A DNA stretch of 28,619 nt, from NCBI GenBank assembly GCA_019113455.1, contig DXHG01000066.1, positions 1-28,619 of the forward strand. The letters run 5' to 3'. Shown here piece after piece: positions 1 through 9,216 of the stretch; position 1 is the first letter of the stretch, and the number at the start of each line of letters is the position of its first letter. Source of the stretch: Candidatus Treponema faecavium (GTDB lineage Bacteria > Spirochaetota > Spirochaetia > Treponematales > Treponemataceae). The notes beneath the pieces were generated by a model. It searched no databases, was not told where the DNA came from, and was given only the letters and a program-made list of their open reading frames with translations. A program made the translations under genes and the position numbers.

Positions 1-201
1 CAAAATTAAATTTTGCCATTTATCAGACATGAATTTTGCCGATGGCCAGCGGCGCACTTGCCGACGGCAAATTTTTTGTTTGCCGTCGGCAAATGAAAAG
101 TTTGCCGATTGCAAATGCCTCGCTGGCCGACGGCAAAATTCTTACCGGCTAAATGGCAAAATAAAATTTAGCCGATGGCAAATTTTTTATTTGCCATCGG
201 C
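1..201 (+). repeat. Dispersed palindromic element, copy A
   Basis: This is an intergenic repeat built from units of the form TTTGCCG-N-CGGCAAA and variants such as TTTGCCGATGGCAAA. The core runs 12-160 (149 bp) and is an imperfect inverted repeat centred on the perfect-arm palindrome TTTGCCGTCGGCAAA at 79-93. Each arm carries TTTGCC(A/G)TTTATC, then GAATTTTGCCG, then GGCCAGCG in mirrored order. Copies B (18615-18811, inverted) and C (25041-25300) share the same core length and most of the sequence. The left flank runs off the window. It sits beyond the 3' end of the small gene at 262-564. A second hairpin, with 11-nt arms at 207-217 and 230-240, follows it. Confidence 0.9.
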
Positions 202-261
202 TGATGCGGTACTGCCGGATGAGTTTTTGCGGCAATACCGATGGCTGATATGGCGCTGCGC

Positions 262-564
262 TTACAGCGCGGCCTGCCGTATTTCTATGTCTTTCCGCAG
301 AGAATCAATGTGTTCCATAATAACGCTGATTGCAGGATCATCGGCTTCAATCGCAGGTCTGTTCTGTGAACGGAACAGCTCGTATATCTGCATACCAAGA
401 CTGGCAAACTCCTGTTTTGCCTTTGATTCAAGCTGATGCAGTTCTATGCGCGTTACGCTCTTGTCGCCGAAATCCTGAATAGCTGAGCCTGCTTTTGAAA
501 ACATGTCTTTTGAAACATCCACACCCTTATCGATACAGGTTTTCATCCGGTCAAAAAAATCCAT
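262..564 (-). CDS. Small hypothetical protein, likely helical/coiled coil
   Basis: A 100-residue acidic/basic mixed protein with no recognised domain. It has no signal peptide or membrane segment and is probably cytoplasmic. The central and C-terminal parts (about residues 35-95) read as amphipathic helix, and the pattern LESKAKQEFASLGMQIYEL resembles small bacterial proteins in which a helical stretch precedes a zinc ribbon; here no ribbon follows. The start is supported by a Shine-Dalgarno AAGGGAG just upstream of the ATG and by a -10-like GATAAT at 580-585. The stop codon sits inside a small hairpin (253-270). It is divergent from the recombinase gene at 671. A real gene is likely; the function is unknown. 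Confidence 0.75.
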   Translation of the reverse strand: MDFFDRMKTCIDKGVDVSKDMFSKAGSAIQDFGDKSVTRIELHQLESKAKQEFASLGMQIYELFRSQNRPAIEADDPAISVIMEHIDSLRKDIEIRQAAL

Positions 565-670
565 TTTTACTCCCTTGCGATTATCTTATAATAATTTTGC
601 TGTCTGCAAAAGATGAGCCGCGACGGTTTGCCATTATAAATCACGGTAATTTTAAAATAAAAGGATACGT

Positions 671-1294
671 ATGACATTTGGTTACATTAGAGTAAGCACA
701 GAAAAACAAACGGGAGAAACGCAAAAGTTGGAAATTAAGCGATTCTGTAAAGAACACCGTATCCGCATTACGCGGTGGGTTGAAGAAACGGTAAGCGGTA
801 TCCGTTCTCCGGACAAACGAAAACTGGGTAATCTGCTTGATATTTGCCAGGGCGGAGATACCATTGTGTGCACCGAAATTTCCCGTCTCGGGCGCAGTCT
901 TGTAATGATTTTTTCTATTCTGCAAAAACTCATGGACAAGGGCGTTAAGGTTATTACTATTAAAGACGGATTTGAATTAGGCGACGATATACAGTCAAAA
1001 GTGCTTGCGTTCGCGTTCGGCATCAGCGCGGAGATTGAGCGCAAACTGATTTCCGAACGGACAAAACAGGGGCTTGCACGCGCACGTATGCAGGGCAAGC
1101 AAATCGGCAGGGCGGCAGGACAAAAACCGTCAAAATACAAATTAACCGGCAAAGACGGCTATATAAAACGGCAGCTGAAAAACGGCGCAAGCAAACGGCA
1201 TATTTCACGGGAGCTGGGCGTTACGTGGGTAACCCTTAACACCTATATCAAGCGCAACAACCTCATGCCGCGCAGTTCCAAACAATATACCTGA
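671..1294 (+). CDS. Serine site-specific recombinase, Mpi/Hin-type DNA invertase
   Basis: A 207-residue small serine recombinase. The catalytic core is intact: YIRVST with Arg7 and nucleophile Ser9, the SRLGR motif with Arg72 and Arg75, and the ISAEIERKLISERT helix (about 119-131) with Arg124. A C-terminal helix-turn-helix (about 172-193, GASKRHISRELGVTWVTL) provides DNA binding. Length and wording (GYIRVSTEKQT, GDDIQSKVLAFAFGISAEIER, KYKLTGK) are strikingly like the Bacteroides master invertase Mpi, which flips many promoter segments, rather than large phage integrases. An AAAAGGA ribosome site precedes the ATG. No transposon genes accompany it, so it is more likely a resident invertase or resolvase. 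Its target sites are not identified here; copy A of the palindromic element lies about 470 bp upstream. Confidence 0.93.
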   Translation: MTFGYIRVSTEKQTGETQKLEIKRFCKEHRIRITRWVEETVSGIRSPDKRKLGNLLDICQGGDTIVCTEISRLGRSLVMIFSILQKLMDKGVKVITIKDGFELGDDIQSKVLAFAFGISAEIERKLISERTKQGLARARMQGKQIGRAAGQKPSKYKLTGKDGYIKRQLKNGASKRHISRELGVTWVTLNTYIKRNNLMPRSSKQYT

Positions 1295-1328
1295 TACAGC
1301 GCTGTCCTATACGCGCTTGACAGCTCGC

Positions 1329-1366
1329 CGCCAGTTTTCTGCGCCGCAGCGCACAGAGAACTGGCG
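1329..1366. terminator. Hairpin between convergent genes, possible bidirectional terminator
   Basis: Arms CGCCAGTTTTCTG (1329-1341) and CAGAGAACTGGCG (1354-1366) pair with one G-T wobble, giving a 13-bp stem that extends inward with CGC/GCG. It lies between the ends of the recombinase (1294) and the phosphatase gene (1379). Neither side has a T-tract, so it is a weak or Rho-independent-unlike terminator, or simply an RNA-stabilising hairpin. Confidence 0.45.
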
Positions 1367-1378
1367 CGGAACACGCAG

Positions 1379-4300
1379 TTATTTCTTTTGAAATGACATA
1401 ATGGTCAAATCGTCATACTGCGGCTCTTCGCATACGCCGCTGTACGTGATATAGTTTTCAACGGAATCCGTTTCAGCTTCTTTCATGCAGTAGTCGGCAT
1501 AGCGCGTAAAATGTTTGCGCAAAAACGCATCTATTTTCTTATCGATTCTGACGATATCAAGCCGAGTAGCCGTTTTTGTCCGGTACATGCGGAATATTTT
1601 TTCGACGGCGACAAGCGCCATCACCGCTTCTTCCGGCGTGCCGGAACAGGAAGAAAAGTCAAAAATCAGTTCATCGTCTGGTGTTGCGTCATGGTCTTTA
1701 TGCAGCCGGTATTTTGCCCGCGCAAATACGGCTTCGATAATCCCTGAAATGCGCGCCTCGGAAAAATCTTCACTGTCGGCGCCGGTCATGTGATTGCCAT
1801 GCATCGGAGACCCTTCGGCGTTCCGCTCCGTGCAGGTGATGATATTGCCGGCGGAATCGCGGAAAAAGCGCTTGGCTTCTTCAATACCGTCCGTATACAG
1901 GAATATGACGTCTTTTTTACGCATCTGAATTGACGCTACCTTAAAACCGCCGTTTGACATGATTACGTCTGACGGAAAAACGCCCGCTGCGGCAGTTTCG
2001 GGCAGCGTGATGGTGCGGTATTTTTGCTGCGCAGCGTCGTACAGGTGAATCTGATTGTCTCCGGCATTGCAGAAATACAGGGTTCCTGACGCGGAATCAA
2101 ACAGACACAGCGTAAAGGCGGCAAACCTGCCGGTAAATCCGTGCGATTCAATCTGATCGTTTATGCGGGATGCAAGCTGTATCAGATTGGACGAAGCAGT
2201 GTTTGTGTACTGCCAATTATAGAAGAAGTTCTGAAACAGTGTGGCTACTTCGACCATAATCAGCGCTGCAGAAACGCCTTTGCCCGCGACATCGCACTTG
2301 ATAATCGCGTACCAGCGGTTATCAAGTTTTTTTGCGTCAAAATAATCTCCGGAAACGCCCTGCGCTCCTTCATAATACCCGAAAATATCTGCGTTATTAT
2401 CGTGCAGGTGCCCCGTTGATAATTTTTGTCCGCGGCTGTCTGTTTCAAGCGGAATAAACATTTTCTGCACTTCCTTGCCGACGGTGAGTTCTTTTGCCGC
2501 CGCCGCCGCTTTTATCAGCCCGTGAGTCATGTCATTCACCGTGTCGCCCAGCAGGCCGATTTCATCCTTTGAGCGTATCTGGATGTCTTTGCCTTCAAGG
2601 TTTTCTTTATCAGGAGTGTCGCGTATCATTGCGACATGTGCGGCAAGGTACTGGATAGGCCGGACGATTATCGAAGCCAGTATCAGGGAACCGGTTAAAC
2701 CTAACGCGATGGTAATGCATGCGATAATCGAAATAATAAAAATAACGTTATTCCGCGCGTGAATAACGGTGTTAATCAGTTCTTCTGTCGAGATTTCAAC
2801 AAGCACGATGCCCTGCACATATGATTCAGAAGAGCCCTGCCGGTAAAGCACAGGCCGGTAAAACAGGTACCGCGTATGTTCATAGTCGAGCTCATCTGTT
2901 GAAAACTGCGGAATGGAGCCGCCCGTTTTAAGCGCCTGTTCATCAAGAATTTCTGTGAGCTGCTCGTTCAGCTGTACGGTAATCGACTGTATCTCGGCAA
3001 AGCGGCGGACAGAGGCTGCGTCGCTGTTCATTGCAATTGCTACGCCTTCCGCATTGAGCGCGGTAATATTCGCCGCGATACCGCGCACGAGCTCTGTCGT
3101 CTGCGCATCCGCGTATTCGCACAGACGTGCGATAGTATCTACCGTTTCGTTTGACAGTACTGACTCACCGAGAATCAGCTGGTCGCCTGCAATCTTTGAG
3201 CCGATATTCAGATCGTTTGTTGCCCATACGTATTGAATACCACTCTTATTAGGGGATGCAGACCTTCCGAGAATAGTCGCGTACTGCGCTTCTCTGAACT
3301 GCGAAACCTGCTGCGGCAGGAATCCCAATTCAAGTGCGTTCTTTGTCGGCATGTATGCGCGCACGCCTGACGATAAGCTGTTGAGCATAACCATGATGCG
3401 GTCGTGCAGGCCTTCTGCCAGCACCTGTTCCTGCGTGCGTATGATAAAAATGCCGAGCGGAACGGATACGAGCAGAATAATCACAACTACCAGAAACACC
3501 GTAAACGAAACCAGCTTATACTTAAGGCTGATTCCGCTTCGCACAAAGCGGGCGGCTTGTTTTTTTATAAAAGACATATCATCTCCCGTTAATATCGCGC
3601 GTATTTCAAGACGGATGCGGCGTCCCTGACGGACGGCAGCGTATATTCCGTGCGCCGCCATACCGATTCCCGCTGCGGCACACAAAAACAACACGCATGC
3701 CGTGAGTATACCAGGCAGCATAAATCCGTCAGCATCAAAAAAGCCTGCGTGAAAGCCGCGGCGCTCCGTGTCAGCAGCCGCCAGGCTGTAATCTCCTGTT
3801 TTAACTGTGCCGTAATTTTTTATATTGAGTATCGGCTCCGTAAAGTACAATCCCCTGTCGGTATGCAGCAGTCCGATCCGGTACACGCCTTCATCAAGAT
3901 CGGCACAGGTAATACGCTCAATTATGCTGTCAGATTGAATCAGATAATCATCGCTGCTGCGGCGCAGCGTCATATCGTACGGCGCCTGTCCGTCTGAGTC
4001 TATGTAGATTTCCGAGATGTAGCCGTCGTATGTATAGCCTTCCCCGAACAGCCGAAGCGATACCGTACCGTATATATCCGTCGTGCTGTCAAACCGCGTG
4101 ATGACGGTGCGCGGCGCGTATTTATTGAGAACAAGCAGCTGAGATGCGGGAACGCCGATATTGCCGGCGGTATCGACGGCGGCGGCAGAAAACCGGTACA
4201 CGCCGTTTATTCTGTTTTGAAATGACGCCTGCGGTTCCGTGCCCTGTATCCGCTGCGGAAGCAGCACCGGAGCCGCGCTTTGCTGCGCCGCCGCGGCAGC

Positions 4301-5998
4301 CTCGGCGGCGATTCGCCGTATTTCCTGTTCGGGCAGCGTGCACGGATGATTTACGGAACCAGAGATAATCTGCGGAACGGGCGACAGGTATTCCAGTGTC
4401 CAGGTATATCCTGCGACATCTGCTGCTGCAGGCGCATCCCAGGCGGCGGCAAACGTATTTGCATACAGCGTGCCTCCGCCGTCAACCGGCACTTCATGCA
4501 GCACAAGCCGGTCAGGCGGCGTCGTATCGCGCACAAACTCAATACAGGCGCTCTCCGACCAGTTCCCTGCGTAATCGCACGCCGCCGCTTTGAAATACCA
4601 CGAACCATCCGTCTGCGCCTGTCCTTCAAGCAGCACATTGTCAGGCAGTCTTTGTATCTGTTTGGGAGGCTCCTGTTCCGGATCGTCAGTCCATATCCAT
4701 GAGTAGCCTGCAATACCTGACGAGTCGGCAGGCAGCCGCACCTGCGCCGACACTGTGTCCTGCGCCATGCGCTGCCCTGGATAAAAGCCCTGCGGAATAA
4801 TTTCGGGAGCAGAAACGCTTGAATCGGTAAAAAGCTGCATAATGCGCGATTCTCCGTCTGCGCGCACTTCCTGCTGCCACGCAAGCACAAGCGTATTGCC
4901 TGTGCGCAGCTGGCACGCAAACGCCGCTTGACGCTCAGGCGGCGATACGGACTGCGCCGTCCAGAAATACGCGTCCGTATCCGCGAGCATCACCGAGTCA
5001 TATCCGAGCGAATTATCGGTCCACAGCGCATACAGCGCGCCATTATGTACAAAGACAGACGGCGCATACGCGGCGGCGGCCTTACTGAGCTGCTGAACAG
5101 ACGCGGCATCTATGCGGCCGGCTGTATCAAGCACGGCATACCACACAGATGCCGCTGTTGAAGTATACGGAGAGCGTTCCCACACAAGGTGGATATTGCC
5201 ATTGCAGTATACTGCCTGCGGACGCTGGTTTTCGTACAGCGTAAATGTTTCAGGATCTGTGTCGGTAAGCAGTTCCGGCTGTGTCCATGACGCTCCGTTA
5301 TCACGCGAAACGGCCGCATACAGCTGGTATGAGTAATATGAACCGTTATTGTACGCTGCCTGAAAAATACACATGTCGTAGGAATCCCACGAAACGATAT
5401 ACGGCAAAAACGGATTATGCATACCGCGCGCAGGTTCAAACTGTACGGGCTGCTGCCAGCGCAGTCCGTCTGCGGATCGTGTGCAGTTGAGTCTGAACGA
5501 ATACTGATCGCCGCTTGAGCAAAAAAGCATAAAGTCTCCGCCTGAGCAGCTGAAAATACGCGGCGCTACTACAGACGCCGCGGTACCCGGCAGTTCCGTA
5601 CTGCGGTATGAGCGCCCGCCGTCGTGTGAAGCGTATACGCGCACCGTGTCCTGCTCCGCCTGAACGGCAACGGCGAGTGTGCCGGCGCTGTTTACAGCGG
5701 CGGTATATATGTTGGGAATCTCTCCTGAAAACGCAAACGGCCCTGCAAAGCGTTCGCTGCGCACCCACTCTTTTCCGTCTCTCGTCGCGTAAGAAGAGAT
5801 CCAGATAACGCGGTTATTATCCGTGTCAAAGCCGATTTCTTCCCAGAAAAAAGCGGAAACAGTATCACCGCTCACCGCGCTTAAAAAGCGGGAGTCCGTA
5901 TCGGTTATAGCCTTGGGTGCTTCCCAATAGAATTCCGCCGGATACAGGCACAGAGAAAAAAACAGCGCAGCAAAGATTGCAGCAATTCTTTTAATCAT
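1379..5998 (-). CDS. Exported-sensor SpoIIE-family PP2C serine/threonine phosphatase
   Basis: A 1539-residue membrane signalling protein. Order: signal peptide (KRIAAIFAALFFSLCLYPA); a roughly 700-residue extracytoplasmic region whose early part has BNR/sialidase-like propeller repeats (S.D.G..W pattern, e.g. SRDNGASWTQPELL), then Ig/Y_Y_Y-like segments; a first membrane helix near 757-780; a second near 827-855; a second periplasmic sensor segment; a third helix near 1080-1105; HAMP (about 1105-1165); and a C-terminal SpoIIE phosphatase (about 1190-1535). Metal-site motifs are visible: SGDYFDA, CDVAGKGVSAALIM, FLYTDGIEEA and DDLTIM. By family it dephosphorylates an anti-sigma-factor antagonist or similar STAS protein in response to an outside signal. 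The start ATG overlaps the stop of the upstream TPR-like gene as ATGA, so the two are probably translationally coupled. No kinase or STAS gene is adjacent, so its target is unknown. Confidence 0.92.
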   Translation of the reverse strand: MIKRIAAIFAALFFSLCLYPAEFYWEAPKAITDTDSRFLSAVSGDTVSAFFWEEIGFDTDNNRVIWISSYATRDGKEWVRSERFAGPFAFSGEIPNIYTAAVNSAGTLAVAVQAEQDTVRVYASHDGGRSYRSTELPGTAASVVAPRIFSCSGGDFMLFCSSGDQYSFRLNCTRSADGLRWQQPVQFEPARGMHNPFLPYIVSWDSYDMCIFQAAYNNGSYYSYQLYAAVSRDNGASWTQPELLTDTDPETFTLYENQRPQAVYCNGNIHLVWERSPYTSTAASVWYAVLDTAGRIDAASVQQLSKAAAAYAPSVFVHNGALYALWTDNSLGYDSVMLADTDAYFWTAQSVSPPERQAAFACQLRTGNTLVLAWQQEVRADGESRIMQLFTDSSVSAPEIIPQGFYPGQRMAQDTVSAQVRLPADSSGIAGYSWIWTDDPEQEPPKQIQRLPDNVLLEGQAQTDGSWYFKAAACDYAGNWSESACIEFVRDTTPPDRLVLHEVPVDGGGTLYANTFAAAWDAPAAADVAGYTWTLEYLSPVPQIISGSVNHPCTLPEQEIRRIAAEAAAAAQQSAAPVLLPQRIQGTEPQASFQNRINGVYRFSAAAVDTAGNIGVPASQLLVLNKYAPRTVITRFDSTTDIYGTVSLRLFGEGYTYDGYISEIYIDSDGQAPYDMTLRRSSDDYLIQSDSIIERITCADLDEGVYRIGLLHTDRGLYFTEPILNIKNYGTVKTGDYSLAAADTERRGFHAGFFDADGFMLPGILTACVLFLCAAAGIGMAAHGIYAAVRQGRRIRLEIRAILTGDDMSFIKKQAARFVRSGISLKYKLVSFTVFLVVVIILLVSVPLGIFIIRTQEQVLAEGLHDRIMVMLNSLSSGVRAYMPTKNALELGFLPQQVSQFREAQYATILGRSASPNKSGIQYVWATNDLNIGSKIAGDQLILGESVLSNETVDTIARLCEYADAQTTELVRGIAANITALNAEGVAIAMNSDAASVRRFAEIQSITVQLNEQLTEILDEQALKTGGSIPQFSTDELDYEHTRYLFYRPVLYRQGSSESYVQGIVLVEISTEELINTVIHARNNVIFIISIIACITIALGLTGSLILASIIVRPIQYLAAHVAMIRDTPDKENLEGKDIQIRSKDEIGLLGDTVNDMTHGLIKAAAAAKELTVGKEVQKMFIPLETDSRGQKLSTGHLHDNNADIFGYYEGAQGVSGDYFDAKKLDNRWYAIIKCDVAGKGVSAALIMVEVATLFQNFFYNWQYTNTASSNLIQLASRINDQIESHGFTGRFAAFTLCLFDSASGTLYFCNAGDNQIHLYDAAQQKYRTITLPETAAAGVFPSDVIMSNGGFKVASIQMRKKDVIFLYTDGIEEAKRFFRDSAGNIITCTERNAEGSPMHGNHMTGADSEDFSEARISGIIEAVFARAKYRLHKDHDATPDDELIFDFSSCSGTPEEAVMALVAVEKIFRMYRTKTATRLDIVRIDKKIDAFLRKHFTRYADYCMKEAETDSVENYITYSGVCEEPQYDDLTIMSFQKK

Positions 5999-8900
5999 AA
6001 TAATGCGTTTACCCGCTGCAGCAATGTCCGCACTTTTACCGACTGCTGATTTTCCGGCTTTAAAAGCAGTTCTTCAGCGATTGCTTTTGCTCCCAGCATA
6101 TTGCCGCGCTGCAGTTCCTGCAGCGCCTGCTGATAGGCAATCTCATCTTCCGAAGATAATATAGAAGATATCTGCCCGCCGATACGCAGCTGCACACGGT
6201 CTTTAAGCTGCGCCGCCGCTTCATTAAACGGATCAAGGGCGATTGCCTCATCAGCGGCGGCAAGAACCTGCATAAGCACCTGTTCGCTGTCTCCGGCAAG
6301 ATCATACAGCCGCTGCGCTTCTGATACCCGCTGCCGGGCCTGCTGTTTTGCTGATTCGCTGATCTCAGGCTGTCTGATGCCAAGCTGTATTTCTATATCA
6401 TACATGAATTCACGCAACCCCGGATACTCAGGATATATAATTTCAAGAAATGACAGCTGCGCATATGCAGAGCGGCGCAGCGCTGGATCTGCAAAATCAG
6501 CAGCGGCCTGCGCATACCGCTGCGCAAACAGCGTCTCAAAATTATCCGGATCAAGAATCTGCTCAATCTGCAGCGACAAAATGCCTGCCTGCTCATTCAG
6601 CGGATATACCAGCTGCACATCCTGAATGTGGCTCATCGCTTCATACAGTGCCTTATGCGCTTCGTCTGTGCTGCCCTGCGCCAGCAGCTCTTTTCCCTGT
6701 TCAAACAGCTGCTGCGCGCTGTTTAAAAGCTGGCTGATTTCCGGATACAGCGGCATCGGCGGCGTAACGACCCGCCCTGTCTGCATCTCAAGCGCCGTAT
6801 TGATAAGCGCCGCCAGCCTGACCAGCTCCTGATCTTCTTCGATATGCGTTGTGTTCCAGCGAGATTGAGCCTGCTGCAGATATGCCTGTGCATTGACAAA
6901 GTCGCCAGTGTAATACGCGGCAATAGTCAAATTCTTATATCGGCGCACATCGCGGATAACAAGTTCATTCTCAGCGGAGGCGATACGCTTGTCAAGATCA
7001 AAAAGCACGGCGTCAGACTCGTCGCGCAGCTCAACGGATTCCTGAAACTCAAATGATTCATTATATCTGTGCCGTGCGGTTTGCAAATGGATTCGCGCGC
7101 CGTTAAAGTCTCCGCGCGCAAGCTGTGCTTCCGCCTGTGCAATGCGCAGTTCCGCCTCGTTCTGCGCCAGACGCGCGCTTTGCAGCCAGCTTTCCGCCCT
7201 GCGCAGAAGCGAATCATACCGCTGCCTGTATGAAAGCAGCAGCCGCTGTTCCGTCTCAATGGCGGATACTGATGCGCTCTCCAGATCTGACTGCCGCAGT
7301 GTGTCGATATAGGCCGTTATTATGTCTGAATCGCGCTCATATACAGTAAGCGTATGCTGGATATGCGCTATCGCTCCCTGCGGATCAGGATGAGGCGTAC
7401 CGTTTTCATCAACTGAAAAAAGAATCTGTTCCGCCTGTGTATATCGGCTTTGGTAATTGCGCACAATACGCACGGTATCTGCGACATACCGCTGTGCAAG
7501 CAGGGAACTTACGGAAGCAACGGTATTGCTGCACGACTGCACCACCGCGGTATGCAGCAGTTCATATACACTGAAAGCCGCGTCAATCGGAAACGCGCGT
7601 TCTGCTGTATCAGTAAACGCAGATCCGGGCTCTCCTGCCGCAATGGGAGCGATGCCTGCAGTGTTCGCCACCGGCTCTGGCCGCGATGCCTGCACCGCCT
7701 GTTCCTGCACGGCTGTATAGCGGTATAAGTAAGAAAGCAATGCCTGCGTATCCGTCATATCAAGCTGCTCGTATTCGGCGTCAATTGCGCTTTTTCTGTC
7801 ATAAATATCAAGCAGTGAGGTAAAAGCGGCGTTTACCCGCCGCGTGTTTTCAATCATTGCCATATACTGCGGCGTAAAGTCAGGAAGGAAACTGCCGTCT
7901 GCGCCGGTAAGCAGCGCGTATAAATCAGAAAACTGCCGCGACAGTGTGAGCAGCCGGCGCAGCTCTGCAGACGTGTCCCGTATCGTTTCTGCTGCAAAAG
8001 CGCTGCGGGGCAGCAATGTGCCGGAATCGGTTATGGTATGCAAATACCCTGATAGTTCCCGATATATTGCAGTCTGTATGCGGTCTACCGCATCGCGCCA
8101 CTGCCAGTCCATGGCTCCGACAATTCCTGATTGAGAATCGGAGCTTATACCAAGCGTGAGCCGGTACGCAAACGCCGGAAAAGACGCGTCGGTTATATCC
8201 TCATATTCCCGATACAGCATGTTATACAGATTACGCATTTGGATTCCGCAGCCGGCCGCCCTATTGCGCAAGCCGGCAAGCCGTGAGAACGTCTGCTGTA
8301 TATACTGCGCCGTCATTACCGCGTTGTCCCAGTCGGCTGCCTCCAGCTCCTGTTCAAACTGTGCGATATAAGAAGCAAGCGCCGCCGACTGCGCGCCAAA
8401 GGCGTCAACCGGATTGCGCATGTCGTACAAAAACTCACGCGCTTTTGCCTCGGTGTCTGTATGCGCAAAACGCTCAAAAAACTCTGCCTGATACAAATCA
8501 TAATTATCTGCATACAGCAGCACCGCGTCAGCATACCGGTCTTGAGAAACAAGGCGAATACCTTCCGCCATAACGCGGTTAAACCGCTCCCTGTTTACGG
8601 CAAATTGCGAAATAGTTTGTATCTGTCTGATAAAGTTAACATGTATTCCACTCTGATTCTGTTCCATCTGTTCAAGCTGTGCAATTAAAGATAATTTTTT
8701 TTCGTTGTTGTCAGGCTCGTTCGTAACGGTTTCAAACAGTTCCTGCGCAATCTGATTATATGTGCTGCGTTCCCGCAGAATAATATCAACGCGTTTTTGC
8801 GCCGCGTCAAAATCATCCGGATATTCTGAAATATATGTGTGCAGCAGCAGCAGCGCCTGATTATAGTTATGTTCCTGTATCAGCCTGTCTATTTCGTCAA

Positions 8901-9054
8901 GACCGGCGTCGCGCCGTCCTGCCGCGGCAGAAAAAACGAGAAAACAGATGCTGAACCATACAATACAAACGCTTTTTTTTATAACCACAATCGTATGTCT
9001 GCAAACAACAGCCGCATGTGCGCGCAAACTGCGTATATCTGTATTTTTACGCAT
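5995..9054 (-). CDS. Large exported TPR-like helical repeat protein
   Basis: About 1019 residues from the ATG at 9054. After a basic N-region comes one hydrophobic stretch (IVWFSICFLVFSAAAG) that acts as signal peptide or anchor, then an almost entirely alpha-helical protein with TPR-like repeats: an N-terminal pair around NYNQALLLLHTYISEYPDD, and C-terminal repeats such as LAQGSTDEAHKALYEAM. Such proteins are scaffolds that bind other proteins; periplasmic location is inferred. Start choice is uncertain: a TTG at 9135 extends the frame, the ATG at 9054 leaves a 28-residue basic N-region, and a GTG at 8988 would give the most normal signal peptide; none has a good Shine-Dalgarno. A run of eight A on the coding strand (8973-8980) lies just before the hydrophobic core. 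The ATGA overlap with the phosphatase gene suggests the two products work together. Confidence 0.85.
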   Translation of the reverse strand: MRKNTDIRSLRAHAAVVCRHTIVVIKKSVCIVWFSICFLVFSAAAGRRDAGLDEIDRLIQEHNYNQALLLLHTYISEYPDDFDAAQKRVDIILRERSTYNQIAQELFETVTNEPDNNEKKLSLIAQLEQMEQNQSGIHVNFIRQIQTISQFAVNRERFNRVMAEGIRLVSQDRYADAVLLYADNYDLYQAEFFERFAHTDTEAKAREFLYDMRNPVDAFGAQSAALASYIAQFEQELEAADWDNAVMTAQYIQQTFSRLAGLRNRAAGCGIQMRNLYNMLYREYEDITDASFPAFAYRLTLGISSDSQSGIVGAMDWQWRDAVDRIQTAIYRELSGYLHTITDSGTLLPRSAFAAETIRDTSAELRRLLTLSRQFSDLYALLTGADGSFLPDFTPQYMAMIENTRRVNAAFTSLLDIYDRKSAIDAEYEQLDMTDTQALLSYLYRYTAVQEQAVQASRPEPVANTAGIAPIAAGEPGSAFTDTAERAFPIDAAFSVYELLHTAVVQSCSNTVASVSSLLAQRYVADTVRIVRNYQSRYTQAEQILFSVDENGTPHPDPQGAIAHIQHTLTVYERDSDIITAYIDTLRQSDLESASVSAIETEQRLLLSYRQRYDSLLRRAESWLQSARLAQNEAELRIAQAEAQLARGDFNGARIHLQTARHRYNESFEFQESVELRDESDAVLFDLDKRIASAENELVIRDVRRYKNLTIAAYYTGDFVNAQAYLQQAQSRWNTTHIEEDQELVRLAALINTALEMQTGRVVTPPMPLYPEISQLLNSAQQLFEQGKELLAQGSTDEAHKALYEAMSHIQDVQLVYPLNEQAGILSLQIEQILDPDNFETLFAQRYAQAAADFADPALRRSAYAQLSFLEIIYPEYPGLREFMYDIEIQLGIRQPEISESAKQQARQRVSEAQRLYDLAGDSEQVLMQVLAAADEAIALDPFNEAAAQLKDRVQLRIGGQISSILSSEDEIAYQQALQELQRGNMLGAKAIAEELLLKPENQQSVKVRTLLQRVNALL

Positions 9055-9179
9055 TTTTGTATTTTTTTCTACTCTTTTTTGTATGCCGCACGCGTAAAAA
9101 ATGCGCTGCTGCAAGCCGCGTGAGCGCCACTGCAAAGGATTTCAGTGCAGGTTCTGCAACATCTCCATAAATAAATAAG

Positions 9180-9212
9180 TTGCGCTAAATACAAAATTGT
9201 ATGATAATACAA
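9180..9212 (+). promoter_or_regulatory. Promoter with overlapping dyad upstream of PorV-like gene
   Basis: TTGCGC (9180-9185), a 17-bp spacer and GATAAT (9203-9208) form a sigma70-like promoter. A perfect inverted repeat TTGTAT-GATA-ATACAA (9197-9212) overlaps the -10 and could be an operator. The start codon is only nine bases after the -10 starts its downstream flank, so transcription would begin at or next to the ATG. Confidence 0.55.
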
Positions 9213-9216
9213 GAAC

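Noticed and set aside
1..201. CRISPR-like array
   Set aside because: Units are nested palindromes without regular unique spacers, and no cas genes are present.
29..436. Open frames across the palindromic repeats (also at 18434-18775, 18672-18893, 24951-25410)
   Set aside because: They arise from stop-poor repeat units on both strands, have no ribosome sites, and their translations only reflect the repeat.
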